Shown here: positions 8,034-17,060 of the stretch, piece by piece
Position numbering within the stretch: the first letter of the stretch is position 1
How the letters are laid out: every line of letters begins with the position of its first letter
Assembly (NCBI RefSeq): GCF_003713065.1
Contig: NZ_CP033433.1
Span: 4,155,001 to 4,219,000 of the forward strand
From: Cohnella candidum
GTDB taxonomy: Bacteria; Bacillota; Bacilli; Paenibacillales; Paenibacillaceae
Length of the DNA: 64,000 nt
Direction of reading: 5' to 3'
Translations under genes and position numbers: made by a program
The notes under the pieces: generated by a model
What the model was told of the DNA's origin: nothing
The model's input: the letters and a program-made list of their open reading frames with translations, nothing else
Databases searched by the model: none

Positions 8034-8071
8034 ACAAGGCTGCCTTGAATTTGACTTCAAAGCAGCCTTGT
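8034..8071 (-). terminator. Terminator of the NHL/SLH surface-protein gene
   Basis: ACAAGGCTGC...GCAGCCTTGT stem of at least 10 bp; on the minus strand it is followed by TTTATT. It probably works for both converging genes. Confidence 0.8.
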
Positions 8072-8082
8072 AAGAGATTTAT

Positions 8083-11000
8083 TTACTTGTCCTTGTACGC
8101 CAGCATTTTCAACAGAACCGTAACCGCCTCTGCTCTTGTCGTTTGATCGCCGGGAGCATAAGCGTTTGAACCTTTGCCTTCGACAAGACCAAGCTCTTTC
8201 ATGGCCGCCACTGCGCCTTTCGCCCATGCCGGAATGTCTTTGTCGTCAGCGAAGCCCGTTACCGATGTCGCTTCTGTCGATTGGCCCAAAGCTTTAGTGA
8301 TCATCACTGCCATTTCCGATCGGGTAATTACGGCATTCGGGCGGAAAGAGCCATCCTCGTAGCCGTTGATGATACCGGCCTTCACCGCTTGTGCAACTGC
8401 TTTCTGCGCCCAGGCGCCGATCTTCGCCTTATCGGTGAACGTCAGCGATGCTCCATCTCCTTGCTGCCCCAGTGCATTCATCAGCATTACCGCAAATTCC
8501 GCACGCGTTACGGTATGATTCGGCTTGAACGTGCCGTCGGGATAACCGCTGACCATTCCATTGCTTATCGCTTGCTTGATGTTAGCCTCCGCCCAGTGTC
8601 CGGATATATCGCTGAATGCAACATTTGCCGCCGGATCTTCTGTTGTTGGCTTGTCCGCTTGGTCTACAGCCATTACCGCATACTTCGTAAAGTGATTGAC
8701 ATCGACGGTAATTTTATTGCCTTTTACCTCGCCGCCAACTTTCACCCATTCCCTCTTCTCTTCGTCATAATAGAATACGACTGGCTTTTGATTGCCCTTC
8801 AAGCTTGTTGGGTCGAAAGTGAAGGTCAACGTTACCGGATTGCTGAAGTTTTCCGGGAAGTTTTTCAGAATCTCGAAGATCGGGCTAGCTAGTGTTTCTT
8901 TATCCTTGAGAAGATTTTGCGTATCCAGCACTTTGTCTATCGTTAATTTCAGTTCTTTGTTCGTAGCATTGGCGGGAATCGAGATTGTTACCGCATCTTC
9001 CAAACTCACTTCGCCTTTTTTGCCTGCGGGAAGCGTTAATGTCCCATCTGTTGAAATAACCGGGAAGTCGATTGGTGTTGTTGGTGTTGTTGTGCTCGAG
9101 GGTGGCGCATTCACCGTCACGGTATACGTGACCTTCGTAGTTCCGTCCTGCGCAGTTACAATGACCTTCTTGCCTGTTGCCAGTGTTGTAGCTACGGTCG
9201 TTCCATCCGCATCGTACACTTCAAACGTTGCATTCGCGGTCGGCGTGATCGCTGCCTTGAAATTGGCTAGTGTTGTCCCATAGGGAATGTTCGTAATCGT
9301 TTCATTCGCTGTTCCGCCTGCGCTTACCGTCCCGATTGTTGAGGTTAACGCTGGCAAACGCGTCACTGAAACTGTATAGTTTTTCGTTGTAATGCGATCA
9401 TATGCCGTTACCGTCAGTGTGATCGTATTTTCCCCACCATTCAAAGGCACGTCATAAGAAGTGACGCCATTGTATACTGAAGATGTCACTGTACCCGACG
9501 GAGCATTGATACTCACAGTTGCCAGAGGATCTTCCAACACTGGTGTGATCGTCATGACGGCAACGTTAGAAGCGACGGTTGCCGTATAAGATGTTGTTTC
9601 AGTTGTAAAGGACGGGTTCAACGAAACGGATGAGAGACCAACCGAGAGAGTTAATTTCTTTACATTCGTATTATTGTTGGGACTGAATATCTTAGTTCTG
9701 GTTCCTGCCACATAGATGATCCCATCTTTATCTACCGAAACCCCTTTAGGAGGATTATCGATCCCGTATCCAGAACCCCATTGCGTGAGATAATTACCGC
9801 TCGAATCAAACTTTTGGATTCGGCTGTTGTTTGTATCCGCCACATATACATTACCGAATGCGTCTACAGCAATTCCTTGAGGATCATCGAATTGGCCACT
9901 ATCGCCGCCATAACTCCCCCATTGCGTCAAGTAGGTACCGCTTGAATCAAATTTCTGGATTCGATAGTTAACCGTATCCAACACACCCGTATCCAACGCA
10001 CCCGTATCCACCACATACACGTTGCCATCCGTGTCTACTGCTATTCCAGTGGGATTATTGAACTTACCATTCTCGGAACCCATACTTCCCCATTGCGTCA
10101 AGTAGGTACCGCTTGAATCAAATTTCTGGATTCGGTTGTTACCCGTATCCACCACATACACGTTGCCGGCCGTGTCTACTGCTATTCCAGTGGGATTATT
10201 GAACTTACCATTCTCGGAACCCATACTTCCCCATTTCGTCAAGTAGGTACCGTTGGAATCAAATTTTTGGACACGATTGTTGCCATAATCCACTACGAAC
10301 ACATTACCGGCTGCGTCCGAAGCAATTTTACCGCCATAATAAAAGAACTGGCCATCCCCGTTGCCGGAACTCCCCCATTGCGCGAGGTATGTACCGTTGG
10401 AATCAAATTTCAGGATTCGACTATTGCCCAGATCCTCTGCATATACGTTACCACTATTACTAACGGCTATACTTGATGGACTTATGGAAGTGACGCCATA
10501 GCTCCCCCATTGCATCAAGTAGGTACCGCTTGAATTGAATTTCTGGATTCGATTGTTACCCGTATCCACCACATACACGCTGCCATTTGCGTCTACCGTA
10601 ATTCCACTGGGAAAACTAAATTGGCCGTCTTCGGAACCCATACTCCCCCATTGCGTCACTGAGGTACCGCTTGAATTAAGTTTCCGGATTCGCGCGTTTA
10701 CTCGATCCACCACATAAACGTTGCCGGCAGTATCTAACGCTATTCCACTAGTATTTTCAAGCCCCCCCCATTGCGTCACGGAGTCGTAGGTAGAGTTCAA
10801 TGCGTTGAAATTGAACTTCTGGATTCGGAAGGTGCCCATAACCGGCTCATAATCCACCACATACACGCTGCCAGCTGCGTCTACCGCAATTACATTGGGA
10901 GAAATAAACTGGCCATTTCCGCTGCCATAACCACCCCATAGCATGTCAAAGACGTAGGTAGAGGTAACCGGGTTGAATTTGAATTTCTGGATTCGAGAGT

Positions 11001-11505
11001 TTCCTGGATCCACCGCATACACGTTGCCGTCCGTATCAACCGCAATTCCAGCAAGTTCATCGAACTCACCATACCCATCGCCTGATCTCCCCCATTTCGT
11101 CACGTAGGTACCATCTGAATCAAATTTCTGGATTCGATTGTTTCCTGAATCCGCCACATACACGTTACCGGCAGTGTCTACCGCTATTCCAGTCGGATTA
11201 TTGAACTGACCATTCGCGGAACCATAACTTCCCCATTGCGTCACGTAATTACCGCTAGAATCAAATTTCTGGATTCGATTGTTTCCTGAATCGGCCACAT
11301 AAACATTTCCATATACGTCTGCAGTCACTGAATTTGGACGATTAAATTTTCCTTGTTGGGAAAAGGAAAACGCTCCGCTTGCCGTGATTTCATGAACCGG
11401 GGGTGCCGTCGCATATGCTTTTGCCGAGAAATTAACGGAAATTGTACCGATCACCATCAACATTGCCAAGATATACGCAGTTGCTTTTTTACCCATCACA
11501 ATCAT
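8083..11505 (-). CDS. Secreted NHL-repeat (beta-propeller) protein with SLH anchor
   Basis: 1140 residues from ATG 11505, which has a GAAGGAGAT ribosome site. A signal peptide (KKATAYILAMLMVIGTISV, cut after ..KAYA) is followed by about 13 NHL-type repeats of ~47 residues with the pattern GNVYVxDTGNNRIQKFDSxG. Next come a cadherin-like beta-sandwich domain (SLSSVSLNPSFTTETTSY..), a second Ig-like unit, a ZU5-like region (TKYAVMAV at its end), and three SLH domains (FSDISGHWAE.., FTDKAKIGAWAQ.., and a shorter last one). SLH domains bind pyruvylated secondary wall polymer, so the protein is displayed on the S-layer or wall. The propeller is probably a binding or adhesion platform. Partner unknown. 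Confidence 0.93.
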   Translation of the reverse strand: MIVMGKKATAYILAMLMVIGTISVNFSAKAYATAPPVHEITASGAFSFSQQGKFNRPNSVTADVYGNVYVADSGNNRIQKFDSSGNYVTQWGSYGSANGQFNNPTGIAVDTAGNVYVADSGNNRIQKFDSDGTYVTKWGRSGDGYGEFDELAGIAVDTDGNVYAVDPGNSRIQKFKFNPVTSTYVFDMLWGGYGSGNGQFISPNVIAVDAAGSVYVVDYEPVMGTFRIQKFNFNALNSTYDSVTQWGGLENTSGIALDTAGNVYVVDRVNARIRKLNSSGTSVTQWGSMGSEDGQFSFPSGITVDANGSVYVVDTGNNRIQKFNSSGTYLMQWGSYGVTSISPSSIAVSNSGNVYAEDLGNSRILKFDSNGTYLAQWGSSGNGDGQFFYYGGKIASDAAGNVFVVDYGNNRVQKFDSNGTYLTKWGSMGSENGKFNNPTGIAVDTAGNVYVVDTGNNRIQKFDSSGTYLTQWGSMGSENGKFNNPTGIAVDTDGNVYVVDTGALDTGVLDTVNYRIQKFDSSGTYLTQWGSYGGDSGQFDDPQGIAVDAFGNVYVADTNNSRIQKFDSSGNYLTQWGSGYGIDNPPKGVSVDKDGIIYVAGTRTKIFSPNNNTNVKKLTLSVGLSSVSLNPSFTTETTSYTATVASNVAVMTITPVLEDPLATVSINAPSGTVTSSVYNGVTSYDVPLNGGENTITLTVTAYDRITTKNYTVSVTRLPALTSTIGTVSAGGTANETITNIPYGTTLANFKAAITPTANATFEVYDADGTTVATTLATGKKVIVTAQDGTTKVTYTVTVNAPPSSTTTPTTPIDFPVISTDGTLTLPAGKKGEVSLEDAVTISIPANATNKELKLTIDKVLDTQNLLKDKETLASPIFEILKNFPENFSNPVTLTFTFDPTSLKGNQKPVVFYYDEEKREWVKVGGEVKGNKITVDVNHFTKYAVMAVDQADKPTTEDPAANVAFSDISGHWAEANIKQAISNGMVSGYPDGTFKPNHTVTRAEFAVMLMNALGQQGDGASLTFTDKAKIGAWAQKAVAQAVKAGIINGYEDGSFRPNAVITRSEMAVMITKALGQSTEATSVTGFADDKDIPAWAKGAVAAMKELGLVEGKGSNAYAPGDQTTRAEAVTVLLKMLAYKDK
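9972..10257. repeat. Near-identical 141-bp tandem repeats and a 15-bp triplication in the NHL gene
   Basis: The units starting near 10000 and 10141 (141 bp, 47 codons) differ at only a handful of bases, far fewer than other repeats in the same gene. At 9972-10016 a 15-bp unit (CCCGTATCCAACRCA) is repeated three times with small changes, adding DTGALDTGVLDT to one blade. Both point to recent slippage or recombination. Confidence 0.85.
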
Positions 11506-11592
11506 TTCTCGATCTCCTTCATGTTCCATCATTTTAATGAATAGATAAGCGAATGTTTGCTTGCTCACTTTTCGCCGAATCGATTATCTCAA

Positions 11593-11775
11593 CTATTCCG
11601 CTTCAACTACTTCATCCGCAATGGAAACCTCAAGGATTTCATTTTTTTTCAATAAATCGATTTTACTATCCGTGAGCAACGTTCCCGATTTCATCAACAA
11701 TTGACCTCTGTGATTGTAGACATTCTCCGATAGTTCTTTTCCTATCAACATTTTGCTTAGAACCATTTTCTCCAC
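11593..11775 (-). CDS. Small protein resembling the N-terminal segment of HD-GYP proteins
   Basis: 60 residues from GTG 11775 (GGGAGG ribosome site ~9 bases upstream; an ATG three codons later is possible). The sequence MVLSKMLIGKELSENVYN and then RGQLLMKSGTLLTDSKIDLL resembles the short beta-rich lead-in of HD-GYP phosphodiesterases, but the HD-GYP domain itself is missing. It could be a truncated relic or a free-standing small protein. It lies 87 bp upstream of the surface-protein gene on the same strand and may be co-transcribed. Function unknown. Confidence 0.6.
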   Translation of the reverse strand: MEKMVLSKMLIGKELSENVYNHRGQLLMKSGTLLTDSKIDLLKKNEILEVSIADEVVEAE

Positions 11776-11869
11776 TCTAGAAGGCCTCCCTTCAATAGCA
11801 AATCACGATATTTTTCGCTTCTATTGTCGAATTTTTCTTTTCGGGAATTATCTTAAGACACTCGCAAAT

Positions 11870-11891
11870 AAAAAAAAATCCCCCGTCGGGG
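11870..11891 (-). terminator. Terminator cut off from the MalT-like gene by the IS element
   Basis: On the minus strand CCCC-GAC-GGGG is followed by A/T-rich TTTTTTTTT. It suits the MalT-like gene ending at 13205, but the IS at 11892-13160 now lies in between. The duplicated GGGG keeps the stem intact. Confidence 0.6.
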
Positions 11892-11971
11892 TGAAGTGCA
11901 CCCCTTATAGTGGACATTGGAAAAACACCCTGGTGTTAAACCGATGAAAACTATAGGGGGTGCTTTTCGTC

Positions 11972-12367
11972 ATGGCGAAGAAGGGGCAAAAATTTGTTAC
12001 GTATAGCTTCGAAACGAAGAAGAAAGCAATTGAAATGCGACTTCAAGGAATGACAAAACAGAAAGTGGCAGAGGTACTCGGAATCGAGGATATTACTCGA
12101 CTAAAAGTATGGATGAGACGCTACAAGCAGATGGGCGAGTACGGGCTTATGGATCACCGTGGGAAACGGAAAGAGTATGTCGATGAAGATCGCTATGTAC
12201 GGCGTTTGGAGATGGAGAATGCCGTCCTAAAAAAGTGGTTGGCCATTACGAAGGCGGAGGTGTACCAGAGAAGTATAGGCTCGTCTACGAGCTCCGTGAA
12301 AGCTTTAGCGTCGCAGAGCTCTGTAAAGAAGTCGGCGTTTCCCGAAGCGGATACTACGCATATGTAA
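11972..12367 (+). CDS. IS3-family transposase OrfA
   Basis: 131 residues: helix-turn-helix (KKKAIEMRLQGMTKQKVAEV) followed by a coiled-coil leucine zipper (RYVRRLEMENAVLKKWLA). ATG 11972 follows GGGGG. The slippery heptamer A-AAA-AAG (12229-12235) lies in frame, so a -1 shift joins it to OrfB at 12235 and yields the OrfAB transposase. Translation past the heptamer in frame 0 is non-homologous tail. Confidence 0.88.
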   Translation: MAKKGQKFVTYSFETKKKAIEMRLQGMTKQKVAEVLGIEDITRLKVWMRRYKQMGEYGLMDHRGKRKEYVDEDRYVRRLEMENAVLKKWLAITKAEVYQRSIGSSTSSVKALASQSSVKKSAFPEADTTHM

Positions 12368-13122
12368 AGCGGATGGATGTGGATAAGGATAAAGCAGCAA
12401 AGCAGTTAGTTCGTGCCACCTTTGAGCGATACAAAGGGATTTACGGCTACCGGCAAGTTCAGCTTTTCCTGCACCAGGATCACGGTATCTGGATCAATCA
12501 CAAGAAAGTACTGCGGTTAATGCAAGGGATGGGACTTCGCTCCAAAATTCGCCGCAAGTACCGTCCGTACAGCCGGACTTGGAACATAGGCGACCGAGTA
12601 GCAAGAAACATCTTAGATCGCCAATTCCGGGCAGATGCACCGAACCAAAAATGGGTCACCGATATTACGCAGTATCGAGTTGGAGATTCCTGGCTGTACC
12701 TCTCCGCCATAAAAGACTTATGCCAGAACGAAATCGTCGCTCACCATATAAGTGAGAGTAATGACACGGAACTTGTATTGCAGACATTCGCAAAGGCATT
12801 CGAAACGGAGAAGGACGTGACCGGTCTGATCGTTCACAGCGATCAGGGAACCCAGTACACGTCCTACAAGTACCACGACATGCTGCCAAAGGTTGGCGCC
12901 CAAATCAGCATGTCTCGCCGAGGCAATTGTTATGACAATGCCTCCATGGAGAGCTTCTTCTCGCATTTGAAAGCGGAAGGGCTCTACCCCTATGATATTC
13001 GAACCTTTGAAGAAGCACAAAGGCGAATTGATGAGTACATCCACTTTTACAATCATTGTCGACCGCAAAGAAAATTGAACAAGCTGACTCCGGTTCAATA
13101 CCGGCGCCAGCTTGTCGGGTAG
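12235..13122 (+). CDS. IS3-family transposase OrfB (DDE catalytic domain)
   Basis: 295 residues with HTH_21 (YKGIYGYRQVQLFL) and the rve integrase core. Catalytic Asp in QKWVTDITQY, Asp in IVHSDQGTQY and Glu in NASMESFFSHLK form the DDE triad with the IS3-type spacing. C-terminal RPQRKLNKLTPVQYR is family standard. It is reached by -1 frameshifting from OrfA; the GTG at 12235 overlaps the slippery site, so independent starts are also possible. Confidence 0.93.
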   Translation: MVGHYEGGGVPEKYRLVYELRESFSVAELCKEVGVSRSGYYAYVKRMDVDKDKAAKQLVRATFERYKGIYGYRQVQLFLHQDHGIWINHKKVLRLMQGMGLRSKIRRKYRPYSRTWNIGDRVARNILDRQFRADAPNQKWVTDITQYRVGDSWLYLSAIKDLCQNEIVAHHISESNDTELVLQTFAKAFETEKDVTGLIVHSDQGTQYTSYKYHDMLPKVGAQISMSRRGNCYDNASMESFFSHLKAEGLYPYDIRTFEEAQRRIDEYIHFYNHCRPQRKLNKLTPVQYRRQLVG

Positions 13123-13204
13123 GCTTTTTCTTTAGTGTCCGCTAAAAGGGGTCTTGACCAGGGGAGGGAAGCGCAGTAAAAATGGGGGATAAAATTGCAG
13201 CTTA

Positions 13205-15763
13205 CTATAACCATTTTAAATCTTCCGCATGCTTCAGAGCCTTTTCTCTATTATTCACATCCAGCTTTCTATATATGTTTTTCAAATGGCTTTTTACCGT
13301 TTCAGCCGTGATTTGGAGCTGTTCGGCGATCTGTTTATTCGACAATCCCATGCCAATCATCCGTAAAATGTTTAATTCCTGTTTCGTAATAAGGCCCCCC
13401 GGGCTTGAAGTATCATTCCTATTGTCATTCATTAATTGAAGTAATTCTCTAACGTAGTGTAAAGATACCTCCGAGGAGTTGCGGTTGAAATGGTGCTGCC
13501 TATGCTGGATATATTCTCGCAGCAATACAGCCATCTCTGTCCCCTCATCTACAAAGGTGCGAATGAACTTGCCCGGCTCCGCCAATTCAAGCGCCATTTC
13601 CAATTTGGACAAAGCGCTCTTCTTATCTCCCTTGTGAACCAAGGCCATGCTTTGCAGAACGGACACCTTGACTTTGTCCCAAAGCCGATCATGCTCATCA
13701 ACAAGGCGATACAATCGTTCAAGCAGCTGCAGCGCTTCGTCGACCTTTCCGCACGTCATGAGCGCCCTGGCCAAGCGCTGGTACTCCCTTACCGAACCCA
13801 GCAGGATCGAATCGGTAGATCGGATGCCGCAGGTTTGCAGCCGGCTCTCATCGAAAGACTCGCTCACAAGCGACAAATACACTTGTTCCATCTCTATTTT
13901 TCTCATAAATAGACTTTTATCCACCGAATCAATTTTCGGTTTCACGTGCTCCAGCGTCTCGAACGCTTTGGCCGGCTCTCCCTTTGCCAGACGGATCTGC
14001 GCAGCGATGATCGATGCATTTACCACAATGAGGGCATAGGGCTGCATACACTTGGACTGCAGTACCCTCTCCGCATAAATCTCAGCCTCATCCAAACGGT
14101 TCCATTCATACAAGAGAAGACTGTACGAATTGTAAAAATAGCCGACAAACGGGTAGTTCTCCCTGTCTTCCCATGTCTTGATCCATTTTAGGAGATACCA
14201 ATCCGCTACGTGCAAATCACGGAAAAAGGTCAGGAATGTCTCGAAAGTGAGCGAGTATGAATTCGCTTCCATCATCTGAATATGACTGCCTTCCGGCATA
14301 TACCGATCGAACCGTTCAAAATACTCATTCGCTCGCTGAATGTTTTTCTGATAAGAGGAAACAGCCGCAGTCAAATAAAGCACCGATCCCGTATAGGATT
14401 TCCAATCTGGCGCAGACAACTGCTCCTCGATGAGACGAAGCCGGGATTCCGCGGCCTTCAATTCGCCCGTTTCCAACAACACTTTGACATATAGATATTG
14501 AATGCCCGGCTTTCCAGCCAAACAAGATTCCGGCAGCGTGCGCAGCACCCGTGAATCCCATGCGCGGGTCTCAGCGCTCCATGGCGTTCGCTCGAGCCCT
14601 CTCTTGACATGAAGGTCCCGTAAATACTTCTCGATGAAGGAGCTCGTTTCAACAGGATCTCCTTGCATAAGCAATTGCTCTACCGCTTCTGCCATAAACC
14701 CGTGCTCCTCCAGCCAATTGGCGGCCTTGACATGGAAGGGCTTCGAAGCTGCCGCATATCTCTGACGAAAGAGCCTTCGCAGAAAGTCGGAGAACAGATG
14801 ATGATAGCGATACCATACCCGCCGTTCATCCAGTGGGATGATGAACAAGTTTTGATGCTCTAATGTTTCTAAATGCGCCTGACTTTCGGCCTGTCCGGTA
14901 ACCGCTTCGCACAACGGTCCGCTCATTCTATCCAAGATCGACGTCTGCAAGAGGAAAAACTGCAGCTCGTCGGACAGATGCGTGAAAGCCTCCTGAAACA
15001 AGTAATCGGAAATACTGCGGTGTTCCCCGCTGAAAGCAAGGATAAACTCAGAATAATTCCCGCTTCTTTGCAACGAAAGCGCAGCTAGATGCAGTCCACT
15101 GATCCAACCCTCCGTACGGCTGACCAGCCTCGCGATCTCCTGTTCCGTGAGCAGTAATCCCATACAATCCTGAAAGTAACGGACTCCCTCTTCCTGTTGA
15201 AACCGCAAATCTTCTAACGTGATTTTCACCAGTTGGAAGGTCGCCTGCAGTCTAGCCGTAGGGAAGGGCATATCAGCACGGCTAGTAATATAGAGGTGAA
15301 TATGAGCGGGCATATGCGCGAGAAGATACGCCACCGATGCGTGAATGGGTGAAAGATCAATCGAATGAAAATCGTCAAAAACGATGACCAGTTCATCTGA
15401 ACAACGGTTAAGCTCATGAATCATGACTGTGAGGAATGGCTCAAAGGCTCCCGATTTAAGTAAAGATAAAGACGGGCTTACCGCCTCGTCAAAATGGGGA
15501 TGCCTGCCGCTTACAGCAGCAATCGCATAAGTCCAAAACTGAGTCAGATCATTATCCTGCGCATCGAGGGAAACCCAAACAAATGGGATATCGGTCTGCT
15601 GCAGCCATTGGCTCAAGGCTGTTGTCTTGCCGTATCCTCCCGGTGCCGTTATGGTTGTTAGTTTGCTCTTCAGTCCTTCATTCAAAACCTTCGTAACCGC
15701 CGCTCGCTCGATCAGTCTATCGGGCCGCTTTTGCGGAACATGAAGTTTGGTACTTAGGATCAT
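13205..15763 (-). CDS. Large MalT-like (LAL) LuxR-family regulator
   Basis: 852 residues. The N-terminal STAND ATPase has Walker A APGGYGKTTAL near residue 43 and Walker B VIVFDDFHSI near 124. A central ~450-residue TPR/helical superhelix follows (EHGFMAEAVEQLL, many 34-residue hairpins). The C-terminal LuxR helix-turn-helix is GMGLSNKQIAEQLQITAETVKSHLKNIYRKL. This is the MalT/LAL layout: ATP-dependent activation by a small inducer and oligomerisation on DNA. Inducer and targets are unknown; no catabolic genes are adjacent. The IS3 element sits between its stop codon and its probable terminator. Confidence 0.93.
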   Translation of the reverse strand: MILSTKLHVPQKRPDRLIERAAVTKVLNEGLKSKLTTITAPGGYGKTTALSQWLQQTDIPFVWVSLDAQDNDLTQFWTYAIAAVSGRHPHFDEAVSPSLSLLKSGAFEPFLTVMIHELNRCSDELVIVFDDFHSIDLSPIHASVAYLLAHMPAHIHLYITSRADMPFPTARLQATFQLVKITLEDLRFQQEEGVRYFQDCMGLLLTEQEIARLVSRTEGWISGLHLAALSLQRSGNYSEFILAFSGEHRSISDYLFQEAFTHLSDELQFFLLQTSILDRMSGPLCEAVTGQAESQAHLETLEHQNLFIIPLDERRVWYRYHHLFSDFLRRLFRQRYAAASKPFHVKAANWLEEHGFMAEAVEQLLMQGDPVETSSFIEKYLRDLHVKRGLERTPWSAETRAWDSRVLRTLPESCLAGKPGIQYLYVKVLLETGELKAAESRLRLIEEQLSAPDWKSYTGSVLYLTAAVSSYQKNIQRANEYFERFDRYMPEGSHIQMMEANSYSLTFETFLTFFRDLHVADWYLLKWIKTWEDRENYPFVGYFYNSYSLLLYEWNRLDEAEIYAERVLQSKCMQPYALIVVNASIIAAQIRLAKGEPAKAFETLEHVKPKIDSVDKSLFMRKIEMEQVYLSLVSESFDESRLQTCGIRSTDSILLGSVREYQRLARALMTCGKVDEALQLLERLYRLVDEHDRLWDKVKVSVLQSMALVHKGDKKSALSKLEMALELAEPGKFIRTFVDEGTEMAVLLREYIQHRQHHFNRNSSEVSLHYVRELLQLMNDNRNDTSSPGGLITKQELNILRMIGMGLSNKQIAEQLQITAETVKSHLKNIYRKLDVNNREKALKHAEDLKWL

Positions 15764-15954
15764 GATTCTTTACCTCGATTCTAGCTTAGCACATCCTTTC
15801 TTCATTATATTGATTCTCATGATATCAGGATATATCCTTTGAAATTTCATCCGGCGCTTCATTCAATGCCCGGGCCGAATAGAACCTATCAATTATCCCT
15901 CATCCATGCATTTGCCACTTTGCTACAGGAATCGTACTTATCATTGCACCCAGC

Positions 15955-16338
15955 ATGATACCGATTGTAGTTGGAGTTGAAATCATCTCATCTGCCTATC
16001 TTGTTTGCTATTTGCTCGGCACTTGCGAATTAAGTCTGGCTATCAGGACGATCACAGTCGCCAGAAGTTTACGCATTATTACCTCAGTGTTTATTTTTTT
16101 TCATGTCCCGACGATCGTCGTAGAAATCTATGCATTCTCCCAAGGCAGCGTTAGTGCAGGTATTTGGCGGAATATCGTAATACGCATTATTGTAGCATCC
16201 TGTTCGCTTATTATGGATTACTTAAACCAGGAAAGTGAATTTCCGCAAAATAGGATCGATTGCATTTCTCATCCTTATAGAGTAGACCACAAGGTATGCG
16301 TTGTTTTAACAGAGCATGACCCTTCTTGCTTATTTTGA
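15955..16338 (+). CDS. Doubtful small membrane protein
   Basis: 127-residue ORF with about three hydrophobic stretches (VVGVEIISSAYLVCYLLG, IITSVFIFFHVPTIVV, WRNIVIRIIVASCSLIM). It has only a weak ribosome site (CCAGC) and I do not recognise it. The 766-bp gap 15764-16529 otherwise holds only attachment site att2 (16368-16415). This may be a real small membrane protein or a decaying fragment. Confidence 0.3.
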   Translation: MIPIVVGVEIISSAYLVCYLLGTCELSLAIRTITVARSLRIITSVFIFFHVPTIVVEIYAFSQGSVSAGIWRNIVIRIIVASCSLIMDYLNQESEFPQNRIDCISHPYRVDHKVCVVLTEHDPSCLF

Positions 16339-16367
16339 TTCAACACACCGTTCCATCCCCCCTTCTA

Positions 16368-16415
16368 TTCGCCGTTATTTATGATACGGTTCTCCTTAAC
16401 GGTCATAACGGCGAA
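16368..16415. other. Orphan rlmH tail with inverted repeat (att2)
   Basis: TTATTTATGATACGGTTC (16375-16392) with its flanks (16368-16395) matches 25 of 28 bases of the true rlmH 3' end (19496-19523). On the minus strand it encodes G-E-P-Y-H-K-stop, and the three differences are all third-codon changes. No rlmH sequence precedes it. TTCGCCGTTAT (16368-16378) and ATAACGGCGAA (16405-16415) are perfect 11-bp inverted repeats. It marks the boundary between cassettes A and B. Confidence 0.85.
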
Positions 16416-16529
16416 AATGTATATTCACGACAATACCTGTCACTATTAGCAATTACAATTGGAACCAGTCCCAGCTAAACCTAGCTAGAGGGGGCACAAG
16501 TTTTAAAATTTAAATTTAAGGAGCTGCTA

Positions 16530-16940
16530 ATGATGGCGTTGCAATTGACTCCCTACATCATGCTGGACGGAAACGCAAAAGAGGCTATCGGCTTTTATGA
16601 AAAATCATTGGATGCCAAAGTTATCTTTAAACAAACCTTCGGCGAGGGGACGGAAACCGTACCGGAAGAAACCAAAGAACGTTTATCGCACGCCGTGTTA
16701 TTAGTCGGGGAGACAGAGCTGTACGTTGCGGATACATTCCAAGGGCAACCCAATCAGAGGGGCAATCAAGTTCAAATCTGCATCACGGCACCTGATGTCG
16801 AAAATTCGACTCGATTGTTCGATGCCTTGCAACACGGAGGCCAAGTCATCACGTCTCTGCAAAAAACCCACTTTAGTTTGGCTTACGGTATGGTAACGGA
16901 TAAGTTCGGCGTTACGTTCCAAATCTTTACTCGGAGATAA
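16530..16940 (+). CDS. VOC-family (PhnB/YjdN-like) protein
   Basis: 136 residues (ATG 16530, or 16533) after an AAGGAG site. It begins LQLTPYIMLDGNAKEAIGFYEKSLDAKV, the typical start of PhnB-type glyoxalase/bleomycin-resistance fold proteins, and ends FGVTFQIF. One VOC fold of paired beta-alpha-beta-beta-beta modules. Members include dioxygenase-like and binding proteins; a metal-dependent reaction cannot be assigned. It stands alone with its own terminator at the left end of cassette B. Confidence 0.85.
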   Translation: MMALQLTPYIMLDGNAKEAIGFYEKSLDAKVIFKQTFGEGTETVPEETKERLSHAVLLVGETELYVADTFQGQPNQRGNQVQICITAPDVENSTRLFDALQHGGQVITSLQKTHFSLAYGMVTDKFGVTFQIFTRR

Positions 16941-16997
16941 AGGAGCGCGGAGTGGAATAAAAAAATTAATCTTTGTTAAAAAAGTAGTTTCTATGCG

Positions 16998-17029
16998 AAC
17001 TGACACTTCATCCACAGGTGTCAGTTTTT
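16998..17029 (+). terminator. Terminator of the VOC gene
   Basis: AACTGACAC (16998-17006) pairs with GTGTCAGTT (17018-17026), followed by T-run. Confidence 0.85.
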
Positions 17030-17060
17030 CGCTGGGATAGGGCTCAGCGCGGCGAACCGT

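Larger units (their letters stand above)
11892..13160 (+). mobile_element. Complete IS3-family insertion sequence (1269 bp)
   Basis: Ends start with TG and finish with CA. Terminal inverted repeats match around ACCCCTTATAGTGGACA (left) and, reversed, ACCCCTTTTAGCGGACA (right), each beginning 8 bases in. GGGG flanks both sides (11888-11891 and 13161-13164), a 4-bp target duplication as usual for IS3 elements. Two overlapping ORFs are joined by an A6G slippery site. Both ORFs are intact, so it may be active. No second copy exists in the window. Confidence 0.92.
3973..16378. mobile_element. Candidate SCC-like cassette A (about 12.4 kb)
   Basis: The segment is bounded by two direct copies of the rlmH tail (att3 at 3967-3984 and att2 at 16375-16392). 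It has inverted-repeat ends: GTAACAGCGAA at 3997-4007 inside the left end and TTCGCCGTTAT at 16368-16378 at the right end, 9 of 11 positions complementary. Cargo: SGNH esterase and PadR, SDR and XRE regulator, NHL/SLH surface protein, an IS3 element, a MalT-like regulator and a small membrane ORF. It encodes no recombinase, so it would have to be moved in trans or be a relic. Boundaries are accurate to about 15 bp. Seen: the repeats. Inferred: mobility. Confidence 0.6.

Noticed and set aside
9780..11300. Regularly spaced repeats resembling an array
   Set aside because: Period is ~140 bp and in frame: these are NHL protein repeats, not CRISPR. No CRISPR array was seen in the window.
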